Positions 51,515-60,851 of a stretch of 64,000 bases of DNA are shown here, one piece after another. The DNA lies in assembly GCA_035942255.1 (NCBI GenBank), contig DASZDG010000073.1:17427-81426 (forward strand). The letters are read 5' to 3'. The DNA comes from JALZEG01 sp035942255 (GTDB lineage Bacteria > Actinomycetota > CADDZG01 > WHSQ01). A program made the translations under genes and the position numbers. Positions within the stretch are counted from its first letter, which is position 1, and every line of letters starts with the position of its first letter. The notes beneath the pieces were generated by a model that did no database searches, had not been told where the DNA came from, and worked only from the letters and a program-made list of their open reading frames with translations.

Positions 51515-52975
51515 CTAAGGGGCGCCGAAGAAGACCGAGCTCTCCGCCATCTCCGCTACGACGGCCGGCAGGACGAAGGCGGCGAAGAGGATCAGCGCGG
51601 CCGCTCCCATCGCGACGCGCAACAGATACGGGACCTCGACGCGGCTCTCCTCGACGGGGGCCTCGAAGAACATCGCCTTCACGACCGCGAGGTAGTACCA
51701 GGCCGCGATCACCGCGTTGACGCCCATGACGACCGCGAGCCACACGACCTCGGCCTCGATCGCCGCGAGGAACACGAACAACTTCGCCCACGCCCCCGCC
51801 ATCGGCGGAGCGCCCGCGAGCGAGACGAGGAAGCCGGCGAGAAGCAGCGCGAGGGCCGGGCTCCGGTGCCACAGCCCCGCGTAGTCGTCGATGAAATAGG
51901 TCCCGCCCTTGCGGGCGAACGAGATCGCGGCGGCGAACGCGCCGGCGTCCATGATCCCGTAGATGGCCAGGTAGAACATCGCCGACTGGAACGCCTGCTG
52001 GTTGGCGCCGCCGTCGGGCGTTATCAGCGCGAACGCGACGAGCACGTATCCCGACTGCGCGATCCCGGAGTACGCGAGCAGCCGGATGATGTGGCGCTGC
52101 CGCAGCGCGATGAGGTTGCCGACCGTCATCGTCAACACCGCCAGCACCGCGAACGCGGGCCTCCACGCATCGGCTACGTCGGGGAAGGCACGGAACATCA
52201 GCACGAGCAGCCCGACGAAGCCCCCGATCTTCGACGCGGTCGAGAGGAACGCGGCAACGGGAGAGGGAGCTCCCTCGTACGTGTCGGGGGCCCAGAAGTG
52301 GAACGGCACCGCCGAGACCTTGAACGCGAACCCGACTACGACGAAGAACACGCTCATGACCACGATCGGGTCGTCGCCGCGGCCCTGGAACGCCTGTCGG
52401 ATCGCGTCGAGCTGCGTCTCGCCCCCGGTCGCGCCGTAGACGAGCGACATCCCGTAGAGCATCACCGCCGACGAGAGCACGCCGAACAGGAAGAACTTCA
52501 GCGCGGCCTCGTTCGACTTCACGTCACGCTTGCGCAGCCCCGTCATCACGAAGCCCGGGATGCTGATGAGCTCGATCGCTATGAACAGCGAGACCAGGTC
52601 GCGGGCGCTCGAGATCACGAGCGTCCCGAGCAGCGCGGACAGCAGCAGGAAGTAGTACTCGCCCTGCGCGTAGTCGCCCTCGCGGAAGTAGTCGTACGAG
52701 ACGGCGAGCACGATCAGGCCGATGACGCAGAACAGGCCCTTGAAGACGAGCGCGAACGTGTCCACCTCGAACGCGCCGCCGAGCGTGAGCCGGTCACCTC
52801 CCCCGATCAGCGACACAACGGCCGCCAGCGTGCCGACGAGGCCCGCGGCCGACAGCGGCATCGCGAGCCACTTCGCGTCGCGCGGGAGGAAGAGGTCGGC
52901 GACGAGGACGACGCAGGCCGCGACGGTGAGGACGACCTCGGGCGCGAGCGCGTGCCAGTCGACGGCTACGTTCAC
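51515..52975 (-). CDS. nuoN: NADH-quinone oxidoreductase subunit N
   Basis: 486 residues from the GTG at 52973-52975, overlapping the nuoM stop as GTGA. About 14 membrane helices. LISIPGFVMTGLRKRDVKSN and SAVPFHFWAPDTYEGAPSPV (with the E/K/H pattern and the P-F-H-x-W-x-P-D-x-Y-x-G-A block) are diagnostic of the antiporter-like ND2/NuoN subunit. It forms part of the proton-pumping arm. It is the last gene of the nuo operon. Confidence 0.95.
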   Translation of the reverse strand: MNVAVDWHALAPEVVLTVAACVVLVADLFLPRDAKWLAMPLSAAGLVGTLAAVVSLIGGGDRLTLGGAFEVDTFALVFKGLFCVIGLIVLAVSYDYFREGDYAQGEYYFLLLSALLGTLVISSARDLVSLFIAIELISIPGFVMTGLRKRDVKSNEAALKFFLFGVLSSAVMLYGMSLVYGATGGETQLDAIRQAFQGRGDDPIVVMSVFFVVVGFAFKVSAVPFHFWAPDTYEGAPSPVAAFLSTASKIGGFVGLLVLMFRAFPDVADAWRPAFAVLAVLTMTVGNLIALRQRHIIRLLAYSGIAQSGYVLVAFALITPDGGANQQAFQSAMFYLAIYGIMDAGAFAAAISFARKGGTYFIDDYAGLWHRSPALALLLAGFLVSLAGAPPMAGAWAKLFVFLAAIEAEVVWLAVVMGVNAVIAAWYYLAVVKAMFFEAPVEESRVEVPYLLRVAMGAAALILFAAFVLPAVVAEMAESSVFFGAP

Positions 52976-54495
52976 GCGCCGAAGGCCCCCAGCAGCGCGT
53001 CGACGGCCTCGTTCGTGACACCGAGCAGCATCTTCGGGTAGAGCCCGGCCGCCACGATCAGCACCAGCAGCGGCGCCCACGCGAGCCACTCGAGCCGCTG
53101 GACGTCGTGGATGCCGTGGCCGTCGGCGAACTTCTCGGGCACGCGTCCGAGGTTCACGCGCTGGATCGTCCACAGCAGGTACCCCGCGGTGAGGACGGTC
53201 CCGATGCCGCCGCCGACCATCAGGAAGCGGAACAGCGTCTCGTCGAGGCCGCCGCCGGGGTTGTACGAGCCCTGGAGCGCGAGGAACTCACCCCAGAACC
53301 CCGCGAGGCCCGGTAGCCCGAGCGACGCGATCGCCGCGTAGCTGAACACCGAGCCGAAGCGCGGGATCTGCTGGAGGATGCCGCCGAGGGCCGCGATCTC
53401 CCTCGTGTGGTAGCGCTCGTGGATCGAGCCGGCGAGGAAGAACAGCATGCCGGTGATAAGCCCGTGGGCGACCATCCCGAAGATCGCGCCGTTGATGCCG
53501 GCGTCGGTCAGCGTGGCGATGCCGAGCATCACGAAGCCCATGTGGCCGACCGAGGAGAACGCGATCAGCCGCTTGAGGTCCGTCTGCGCCAGACAGCACA
53601 GAGACCCGTAGATGATCGAGATGACCGCGAGCACGCCGATGATCGGCGCGTAGTCGATCGCTGCGTCCGGGAGGATCGGCAGCGAGATCCGGATGAAGCC
53701 GTAGGTCCCCATCTTCAGGAGGATCGCCGCCAGCAGGACCGAGCCCACGGTCGGCGCCTCCGTGTGCGCGTCCGGGAGCCACGTGTGGAACGGCCACATC
53801 GGCACCTTGATCGCGAAGCCGAGGAACAGGCCGAGGAACACGAGCGACTGGAAGAGCTCGCTCCCGATCCCCTCGGCCCCCAGCCGCTGCAGCTCGATCA
53901 TGTCGAACGTCCCGGCCTGGAAGAACAGCGCCAGGAAGCCCAGCAGCATGAAGATCGAGCCGAAGAGCGTGAAGAGGAAGAACTTGACCGCCGCGTACTC
54001 CCTGCGGGGGCCGCCCCAGATGCCGATCATGAAGTACATCGGGACGAGCACGACCTCGAAGAAGATGAAGAACAGGATGAGGTCGAGGGCGACGAACGTG
54101 CCGGTCATGCCGGTCTCGAGCAGCAGCACCAGCGCGAACAGCGCCTTGGGCTTGCCCGGGTCCGGGACGTGGAAGTACAGGTAGATCATGCAGAGGAACG
54201 AGACCAGCACCGACAGCACGACCATCGGCAGCGAGATCCCGTCGACGCCGATGTGGTAGTTGACGTTGATCTGCGGGATCCACTCCAGGTTCACGACCTG
54301 CTGCATGGTCCCGGACTCGCCGTAGTCGAACCGCAGCGCCACGATGATCCCGGCGACGAGCGCGAGGAACGCGAACAGCGTCCCGGTCGCCTTGATCGCC
54401 GCTTCCTTCACCGGAGGCAGGAACAGGAGCACGATCGCTCCGACCATCGGCAGGAACGTCGCGAGGCTCAGCCCCCAGTCGTCGAACCACTCCAT
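52972..54495 (-). CDS. nuoM: NADH-quinone oxidoreductase subunit M
   Basis: 507 residues, about 14 membrane helices. NYHIGVDGISLPMVVLSVLV, FFEVVLVPMYFMIGIWGGP and IKVPMWPFHTWLPDAHTEAP (the ND4 signature with Lys and the W-P-F-H-x-W-L-P-D-A-H-x-E-A-P block) identify it as NuoM. Conserved Glu and Lys in the antiporter-like core are present. It lies 19 bases after nuoL. Confidence 0.96.
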   Translation of the reverse strand: MEWFDDWGLSLATFLPMVGAIVLLFLPPVKEAAIKATGTLFAFLALVAGIIVALRFDYGESGTMQQVVNLEWIPQINVNYHIGVDGISLPMVVLSVLVSFLCMIYLYFHVPDPGKPKALFALVLLLETGMTGTFVALDLILFFIFFEVVLVPMYFMIGIWGGPRREYAAVKFFLFTLFGSIFMLLGFLALFFQAGTFDMIELQRLGAEGIGSELFQSLVFLGLFLGFAIKVPMWPFHTWLPDAHTEAPTVGSVLLAAILLKMGTYGFIRISLPILPDAAIDYAPIIGVLAVISIIYGSLCCLAQTDLKRLIAFSSVGHMGFVMLGIATLTDAGINGAIFGMVAHGLITGMLFFLAGSIHERYHTREIAALGGILQQIPRFGSVFSYAAIASLGLPGLAGFWGEFLALQGSYNPGGGLDETLFRFLMVGGGIGTVLTAGYLLWTIQRVNLGRVPEKFADGHGIHDVQRLEWLAWAPLLVLIVAAGLYPKMLLGVTNEAVDALLGAFGA

Positions 54496-54514
54496 AGCGT
54501 CCTCGAACCCCTCC

Positions 54515-56530
54515 CTAGGTAAGCGCTATCGCGGCGACGAACACCGCGACCGCCGCGAACAGCACCGCCGCATACCGCTGGACGTTCCCGGTCTGTATGT
54601 ACTTCAAGAGCCCGCCCGACGCGCCGGTCAGCCCGGCCGCGCCGTTGACGGCGAAGTCCACCACGTCCTGGTCGATCGTGTACGCGCCCTTGGCGCCGAC
54701 GAGCATCGCCGTGCCCGTCCCGTTGACGATCCCGTCGATGACCCTCTGGTTGATCCAGTAGGCGACCTTCGCCCACGTGTACTGGATGGGCCGGACGATG
54801 CCCCGGATGTAGAGGTCGTCCAAGTAGTACTTGTTCTCGACGAACCGGTACGCCCACGCGAACGGGCCGCCGAGGATGTCGACCTTGAAGCGGTCCTTCA
54901 GGAAGACCTGCCATCCGATGAAGATCGCCGAGAACGCGAGCAGGACCGAGCCGGCCGGCAGGATGACGTTGTAGAAGGTCGAGAAGCCGTGGTGCTCCTC
55001 CCCCGGCACGTGGATCCAGTCGGCGAACGGGCCGATCACCGGCATCCCGAGGAAGCCGACGGTGACCGACGCGATCGCGAGGACCCACAGCGGCGTCACC
55101 ATCGAGCCGGTGCTCTCGTGCGGGTGGCCGTGCCCGCGGTACTCGCCCCAGAACGTCTTCACGCACGCCCTCGTCATGTAGAGGGCGGTGAGGAACGCCG
55201 TGACGAGACCGGCGATCAGCACGATCCACGCGGTGGCGCGGTGGCCCTCGTTCGCGGCGCGGAGCGCGCCGCCGATGATCTCGTCCTTCGAGAAGAACCC
55301 GGCGAGCGGGAAGATCCCGGCGAGCGCGAGCGACCCGATGATGAACGTGCGGAACGTGTGCGGCATGTACTTACGGAGCCCGCCCATGTCGCTCATGTTG
55401 TTCGAGTGCACCGCATGGATCAACGAGCCCGCCCCCAGGAACAGCAGGGCCTTGAACATCGCGTGGGTGAAGAGGTGGAAGACGCCGGCGGTGTACGCGC
55501 CCACGCCGAGCGCCGCCATCATGTAGGCGAGCTGGCTGATCGTCGAGTACGCGAGCACGCGTTTGATGTCGTCCTGCACGAGCGCGAGCAGCGCCGCGAT
55601 CAGCATCGTGATCGAGGCGACGATCGCGACCACGTCGAGCGCCGCTCCGGCGTGCTCGAAAAGGACGAACATCCGGGCGACCAGGTAGACGCCGGCGACG
55701 ACCATCGTCGCGGCGTGGATCAGCGCGGAGACGGGAGTGGGCCCGGCCATCGCGTCCGGGAGCCAGACGTGGAGCGGGAACTGCGCCGACTTGCCGACCG
55801 CGCCGCAGAACAGCAGGAGGGCCGCGACCGTCAGCGCGGTGCCGCCGATGTCCCCCTCCTCAGCGAGGTGGTTCAGCTCGCCGACGTTGAAAGTGCCGCC
55901 GAGGAAGAACAGGGCGAAGATCCCGAACATGAAGCCGATGTCGCCGACGCGGGTCGTGATGAACGCCTTCATCGCGGCGGAGGAGTTCTCCTTCTCCTCC
56001 CAGTAGTGGCCGATGAGGAAGTAGGAGCAGACGCCCACGCCTTCCCATCCGACGAGCATCTGGAGGAGGTTGTTCGCGATCACCAGGAAGAGCATCGACC
56101 CGGTGAACAGCGACAGCGCCGTGTAGAACCACGTGTAGCGCTTGTCGTCGTGCATGTAGCCGGTCGAGTAGATCTGCACCAGCATCGAGATGAGCGTCAC
56201 GACGACGAACATCACGCCGGCGAGGAAGTCGTAGTTCATCCCGAACTCGAGCTCGAAGCCCCCGGGGAACTCGAACCACGTCCACGACTTCTCGACGTGG
56301 GCGTTGCCGGAGGCGAGCTCGAAGAACCCGATCAGCGAGAGCACGAAGCCGATCGCGACGGCGCCGATGCCGAGGGCGTGCCCCCGGTTCTTCATCCGCT
56401 TGCCGAAGAACCCGATCGCGACCGCCGACAGGAACGGGAGCAGCGGCACGATCCACATGAACTCCGTGAACGTGCCCTTGTGGACCTCGTGACCGGCTTC
56501 CTCGGCGGCCAGCAGCAGCAGGTCTGTCAT
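54515..56530 (-). CDS. nuoL: NADH-quinone oxidoreductase subunit L
   Basis: 671 residues. About 16 membrane helices, including the long lateral helix and C-terminal anchor that distinguish NuoL. LVGWEGVGVCSYFLIGHYWE, KSAQFPLHVWLPDAMAGPTP and IHAATMVVAGVYLVARMF are ND5 blocks with conserved Lys and His. It caps the distal end of the membrane arm. It starts 10 bases after the nuoK stop. Confidence 0.97.
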   Translation of the reverse strand: MTDLLLLAAEEAGHEVHKGTFTEFMWIVPLLPFLSAVAIGFFGKRMKNRGHALGIGAVAIGFVLSLIGFFELASGNAHVEKSWTWFEFPGGFELEFGMNYDFLAGVMFVVVTLISMLVQIYSTGYMHDDKRYTWFYTALSLFTGSMLFLVIANNLLQMLVGWEGVGVCSYFLIGHYWEEKENSSAAMKAFITTRVGDIGFMFGIFALFFLGGTFNVGELNHLAEEGDIGGTALTVAALLLFCGAVGKSAQFPLHVWLPDAMAGPTPVSALIHAATMVVAGVYLVARMFVLFEHAGAALDVVAIVASITMLIAALLALVQDDIKRVLAYSTISQLAYMMAALGVGAYTAGVFHLFTHAMFKALLFLGAGSLIHAVHSNNMSDMGGLRKYMPHTFRTFIIGSLALAGIFPLAGFFSKDEIIGGALRAANEGHRATAWIVLIAGLVTAFLTALYMTRACVKTFWGEYRGHGHPHESTGSMVTPLWVLAIASVTVGFLGMPVIGPFADWIHVPGEEHHGFSTFYNVILPAGSVLLAFSAIFIGWQVFLKDRFKVDILGGPFAWAYRFVENKYYLDDLYIRGIVRPIQYTWAKVAYWINQRVIDGIVNGTGTAMLVGAKGAYTIDQDVVDFAVNGAAGLTGASGGLLKYIQTGNVQRYAAVLFAAVAVFVAAIALT

Positions 56531-56540
56531 AGGAGACCCG

Positions 56541-56846
56541 TCACCACTTCATCAGGGACATCTCGTCCATGTCCACGCTTCGGCGGTTGCGGAACATGAG
56601 GATCACGATCGCGAGCCCGACGCCGACCTCGGCCGCCGCCACCGCGATGACGAACAGCGCGAACACCTGTCCGGACACCCCGGCCTCCTGGAGCATCGAG
56701 GAGAACGCGACGAGGTTGATGTTGACGGCGTTGAGCATCAGCTCGATCGAGAGCAGCACGAGGACCGTGTTCTGCCGCGCAAGCACGCCGTAGATGCCGA
56801 TGGAGAAGAGCAGCGCGGACAGGACGAGGAAGTACGTGACCGGCAC
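56541..56846 (-). CDS. nuoK: NADH-quinone oxidoreductase subunit K
   Basis: 101 residues, the normal NuoK length, with three membrane helices. LLSIELMLNAVNINLVAFS has the conserved Glu of helix 2 and AAAEVGVGLAIVILMFRNR that of helix 3, both in the proton path. The GTG start overlaps the nuoJ stop by one base. Confidence 0.96.
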   Translation of the reverse strand: MPVTYFLVLSALLFSIGIYGVLARQNTVLVLLSIELMLNAVNINLVAFSSMLQEAGVSGQVFALFVIAVAAAEVGVGLAIVILMFRNRRSVDMDEMSLMKW

Positions 56847-57355
56847 TACTCCGCCACCTCCCTGTCCCTGCGAGCGATCACGACGGCGCCCACGAGCGCG
56901 GCGAGCAGCAGCATCGACACGACTTCGAAGGGCAGGACGAAGTCGGAGAATATGGCCTCCCCGACCTGCTCCGACGTCGTTCCGGCCTCGCGCGTGAAGT
57001 CGACCTCCTGGCCTTCGAACGCGTCGATCATGATCCAGCTGCTGACGACGAAGACCGCGAGCGCACAGAGGGCCGCGAGCGGGCGCTGGTCGTTGTCGAA
57101 GTTCGCCTTGCCGATCGGCGCCCGCGTGAGCATGAGCCCGAACAGCATCAGCACGACGATCGCGCCGACGTAGACGAGCACCTGGACCCAGGCGACGAAC
57201 TCCGCGTACAGGAGCACGAACATGATCGCGGCCCCCAGAAGGGTCGCGACGAGGTAGAGGGCCGCATGGACGACGTTGCCGGTCGTGACGACGCGGATGG
57301 CGGAGACGCCCATCACGACGGCGATGAACCAGAAGACGATCTCGTAGGCCTCCAT
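56846..57355 (-). CDS. nuoJ: NADH-quinone oxidoreductase subunit J
   Basis: 169 residues with five membrane helices. VHAALYLVATLLGAAIMFVL and LLYAEFVAWVQVLVYVGAIV are the conserved ND6/NuoJ segments, including the pi-bulge Tyr region. The stop of nuoI overlaps its first base. The usual length is similar or slightly longer. Confidence 0.95.
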   Translation of the reverse strand: MEAYEIVFWFIAVVMGVSAIRVVTTGNVVHAALYLVATLLGAAIMFVLLYAEFVAWVQVLVYVGAIVVLMLFGLMLTRAPIGKANFDNDQRPLAALCALAVFVVSSWIMIDAFEGQEVDFTREAGTTSEQVGEAIFSDFVLPFEVVSMLLLAALVGAVVIARRDREVAE

Positions 57356-58662
57356 TAGCCGTCCCCGTCCTGCGGTCCGGCCGAGGCCGCCCCGCGACCC
57401 TCTTCCGGGGCGACGGGACCTTGCGGCGGCTGCGGCTCCTCCGCTTTCGGCGCGCCGCCCTCGACGGGGGGTGTGGGGCGCGACTCCGGGGTGCCGGCGC
57501 GGCGGATGCCCCGCTCGGCCTTCACCCGGGCGACCTTGGCGCGCGCCTCGGCGACCTGCGGCGAGGAGCCCTTCGCCCGCTGCTCCTCGAGCACCTGGCG
57601 GTAGACCTCGTCGGGGTCCTCGAGGCGTTCGAGCGCGACGGGCTTGGGGGCCTCGTGCGGGACCTCGACGTTCGGCCCCGGCATCGACTCGAACCGCTCC
57701 TTCTCGAGGTTCGTGAGGTCGGCGCCCCCGCCGGTCGGTGCCTCTGTCTTGGGAGCGACCGCTTCGTCCTTCGAGACCGACGGGGTCTTGGGGGCCGAGG
57801 GGGCCGACGGCGCGCCTTCGACCTTCGTCTCGGCGTCCATGACAGCCGGCTGCTCCGGCGGGCTCTCCATCGCGGCGGCATCGGACTTCGTCGCGCCGCC
57901 TTCCGGGGTCGCCACCTTCTTCTGGTCGTCCGCGGGGACCGTGTCGGCGGGGCGTTCGGGCGTCGTCGCGACCGACCCTGCCTTCGGCGCGTCCTCCGCC
58001 TGCTCCGGCCGGGCCTGCACCGCCGACGAGGTCGTCGTCGCGGGCCGCGCCCCCGTGGCCGCGACGGTCTGCGCCGGCGCCGCGGCGGGCTCGTACGCGG
58101 GGTCGCCCGGCTGAGCGGCCCCGGCCTCGAGCGGAGGCGGCGGGAGCACCGTCGCCATCCAGTCCGAGAGCCGCTCCTTCTCGTGCGTCAGCTCGCGGAT
58201 GTCGTACTCGGCGTACTCGAACTCGCGGCTACAGAACAGCGCGTCGTACGGGAAGACCTCGACGCAGATCCCGCAGTACATGCAGAGCGCGTAGTCGATC
58301 GCGAAGCGGTCGAGCACGTTGCGCTTGCGCTTACGACCCCCCTCGCGCTTCGGCGGGAGCTCCTCCTTGTGCGAGTCGATGTAGATGCACCAGTCGGGGC
58401 ACTCGCGCGCGCACAGCATGCAGACCGTGCAGTTCTCCTCCTTCAGCGCGATCACGCCGCGCGTGCGCGCCGGGAGGTCCTGCTTGACGTCGGGGTACTC
58501 GATGACCGTGTTGTGCTTGAAGAGGTGCTTGAGCGTGACCGCCATGCCCTTCAAGAGGCCCAGCCCGAAGCCCGGACGACGCGCCTGGTTCAGGTTCCCG
58601 ATGGACGACGGGTGCTCGGGATGCAGGCCGCCGGTCGAAACGCCTCTCTCGTCGATCGCCAT
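57355..58662 (-). CDS. nuoI: NADH-quinone oxidoreductase subunit I with long C-terminal extension and altered ferredoxin motif
   Basis: 435 residues; NuoI is usually 160-230. The first 170 are the 2[4Fe-4S] ferredoxin domain. Motif 1, CTVCMLCARECP (Cys78, 81, 84, 88), is complete. Motif 2, CMYCGICVEVFP (Cys127, 130, 133), has Phe137 (TTC at 58252-58254) where the fourth Cys is expected. From about residue 175 a 260-residue Pro/Ala/Glu/Lys-rich extension follows with no domain (for example APSAPSAPKTPSVSKDEA). It should pass electrons from NuoG or its substitute to NuoB. The extension might be a docking or stalk segment for an unknown input module. Confidence 0.93.
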   Translation of the reverse strand: MAIDERGVSTGGLHPEHPSSIGNLNQARRPGFGLGLLKGMAVTLKHLFKHNTVIEYPDVKQDLPARTRGVIALKEENCTVCMLCARECPDWCIYIDSHKEELPPKREGGRKRKRNVLDRFAIDYALCMYCGICVEVFPYDALFCSREFEYAEYDIRELTHEKERLSDWMATVLPPPPLEAGAAQPGDPAYEPAAAPAQTVAATGARPATTTSSAVQARPEQAEDAPKAGSVATTPERPADTVPADDQKKVATPEGGATKSDAAAMESPPEQPAVMDAETKVEGAPSAPSAPKTPSVSKDEAVAPKTEAPTGGGADLTNLEKERFESMPGPNVEVPHEAPKPVALERLEDPDEVYRQVLEEQRAKGSSPQVAEARAKVARVKAERGIRRAGTPESRPTPPVEGGAPKAEEPQPPQGPVAPEEGRGAASAGPQDGDG

Positions 58663-58671
58663 CTGCGTCTC

Positions 58672-59691
58672 CTAGCTGATCGACTCGGGGGCGTAGAGGA
58701 CCCAGGCGCCGGTCGCGAGGATCAGCACGAGGCCGACGGGGATCATGAACTTCCACGCGAACTTCTGGAGCTGGTCCTCCCGCGAGCGCGGGAACGTCGG
58801 TCGAATCCACAGGAACAGGAAGATCATGAAGAAGGTCTTGAGCAGGAACCAGACGATCCCCGGGACGGCCTCGAGCGGCCCCCACGGGATCGGCGACTTG
58901 TAGCCGCCGAGGAACAGCGTGGCGGCGATGCCGGCGAACGCCACCATGTGCCCCATCTCGGCGAACATGTGGGCGAAGATGTAGCGCATCCCCGAGTACT
59001 CGGTGAACGGCCCCGTGATGATCTCGGACTCCGCCACGGGCATGTCGAACGGCACGCGCGTCATCTCCGCGACCGCGCCGGTCGTGAACAGCATGAACGC
59101 GACGAGCCCGATGCCGGGCGGCCAGAGCGCGAACGGCACGTCCTGCGCCTCGACGATCTGGATGATCGACAGCGACCCCGCGAGCATCGCTACCGACGCG
59201 GCGGCGAGCACGATCGGGAGCTCGTACGCGATCAGCTGGGCCGCCGCACGCAGCGCGCCGATCAACGCGTACTTGTTCGCCGACGACCACCCGGCCATCA
59301 GCACGCCGATGGTCGAGACGGAGCCCACGGCGAGCAGGTAGAAGATCCCGACGTCGAGGTCCTCGACGATCAGGTTCCGGTCCATCGGGATGACGAGGTA
59401 GATCATCACGACCGGCACGAAGATCGCGGCCGGCGCGAGCGAGAAGACCGGCTTGTCGGCGGCCTTCGGGATGATGTCCTCCTTGTAGAGGAACTTCAGC
59501 CCGTCGGCCAGCGTCGTCGCCCAGCCGTGGAAGCCACCGGGGTACATCGGGCCGAGGCGGTGCTGCAGGTGCGCCATGACCTTGTGCTCCGCGTAGCCCC
59601 CGGCGAGCGCGGCGAACGGCACGATCGTGAGGATCGCGACGAGCTTCAACACGAGGATCTGCCAGGTGGCGAGCGTGATGTCGGGGATCAC
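58672..59691 (-). CDS. nuoH: NADH-quinone oxidoreductase subunit H
   Basis: 339 residues from the GTG at 59689-59691, which overlaps the nuoD stop as GTGA. About eight helices. AEHKVMAHLQHRLGPMYPGG is the R-x-G-P-x-x-x-G block of ND1, and RVPFDMPVAESEIITGPFTE the conserved quinone-channel loop with Asp/Glu pairs. It anchors the peripheral arm to the membrane arm. Direct fusion of the nuoD and nuoH reading order shows that nuoE, nuoF and nuoG are missing here. Confidence 0.97.
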   Translation of the reverse strand: MIPDITLATWQILVLKLVAILTIVPFAALAGGYAEHKVMAHLQHRLGPMYPGGFHGWATTLADGLKFLYKEDIIPKAADKPVFSLAPAAIFVPVVMIYLVIPMDRNLIVEDLDVGIFYLLAVGSVSTIGVLMAGWSSANKYALIGALRAAAQLIAYELPIVLAAASVAMLAGSLSIIQIVEAQDVPFALWPPGIGLVAFMLFTTGAVAEMTRVPFDMPVAESEIITGPFTEYSGMRYIFAHMFAEMGHMVAFAGIAATLFLGGYKSPIPWGPLEAVPGIVWFLLKTFFMIFLFLWIRPTFPRSREDQLQKFAWKFMIPVGLVLILATGAWVLYAPESIS

Positions 59692-60848
59692 CGGTCGATG
59701 TCCCCCAGCACGAAGAAGAACGACCCGAGGATCGCGATCATGTCCGAGACGAACTCGCCCTTCAGCACGTGCGGCAGCGCCGAGACGTTCGAGAACGACG
59801 GCGTCCTGATCTTCAGCCGGTAGGGCTTGCGGTCGCCGTCGGAGATCAGGTACATGCCGAGCTCGCCGAGCGAGTTCTCGCACCGCACGTAGGTCTCGCC
59901 CTTCGGCGCCTGGATGACGCGGGGCACCTTGCCCATGACCGGCCCGGACGGAAGGCCCTCGACCGCCTGCTCGATGATCTTGGCCGACTCCGCGACCTCG
60001 TGGAGGAGCACCCAGAACCGGTCGAAGCAGTCGCCGTTGGGGGCCGAGATCACGTCGAAGTCGAAGTGGTCGTAGCTCGAGTACGGCTCGTCCTTGCGCA
60101 CGTCGAAGTGGATGTCGGAGCCGCGGGCGATCGGGCCCGACACGCCGTAGCGGTAGGCGATGTCCTTGTCGAGGACGCCGACGCCGATCGTGCGCTGCTT
60201 GAAGATCTCGTTGCCGATCAGCAGGTTCTCGTAGTCGGGCAGCCGCTCCATGGTCTGGCGCACGCCCTTCATCAGCTGGGCGAAGAACCCGCGCGGCATG
60301 TCCTCCTTCAGCCCCCCCGGCCGGAAGAAACCGAAGTGGAGCCGTCCGCCGGTCGCCATCTCCATCGCGAGCTGGATGTCCTCTCGCTCGCGGAAGGCGT
60401 AGAAGGTCGGCGTGATCGCGCCGAGCTCGGCACCGAACGACGCGAAGAACATGAGGTGGTTGAGGATGCGGTTCGTCTCGCACATGATCACGCGCAGGTA
60501 CTGGGCGCGCGGCGGGACCTCGACCTCCATGAGCCGCTCGACGGCGAGCGCGAGCGGCAGCTCGTTCTGGATGTTGCTCAGCCAGTCCATCCGCGACACG
60601 AGGTTCGTGATCTGCCGGTAGTCGCGGACCTCGACCATCTTCTCGTAGCCGCGGTGCATGTAGCCGATGACCGGCTCGGCCTCGACGAGCTTCTCGCCGT
60701 CGATCGTCGCGAGCAGCCGGAAGACGCCGTGGGTCGCGGGGTGCTGCGGCCCGACGTTGAGGATCATCTCCTCGGTCGCGAGCTTGCCGGAGCCGATGTC
60801 GTCGACGGCCTGGCCGACCTGGCGGACGTCCTGCTCGGTGGAAGTCAT
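59688..60848 (-). CDS. nuoD: NADH-quinone oxidoreductase subunit D
   Basis: 386 residues. ILNVGPQHPATHGVFRLLAT is the 49-kDa-subunit signature with the quinone-site His, and VIGYMHRGYEKMVEVRDYRQ follows. The C-terminus ends DMIAILGSFFFVLGDIDR, also typical. It binds quinone together with NuoB. The start lies three bases after the nuoC stop. Confidence 0.97.
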   Translation of the reverse strand: MTSTEQDVRQVGQAVDDIGSGKLATEEMILNVGPQHPATHGVFRLLATIDGEKLVEAEPVIGYMHRGYEKMVEVRDYRQITNLVSRMDWLSNIQNELPLALAVERLMEVEVPPRAQYLRVIMCETNRILNHLMFFASFGAELGAITPTFYAFREREDIQLAMEMATGGRLHFGFFRPGGLKEDMPRGFFAQLMKGVRQTMERLPDYENLLIGNEIFKQRTIGVGVLDKDIAYRYGVSGPIARGSDIHFDVRKDEPYSSYDHFDFDVISAPNGDCFDRFWVLLHEVAESAKIIEQAVEGLPSGPVMGKVPRVIQAPKGETYVRCENSLGELGMYLISDGDRKPYRLKIRTPSFSNVSALPHVLKGEFVSDMIAILGSFFFVLGDIDR

Positions 60849-60851
60849 CGC

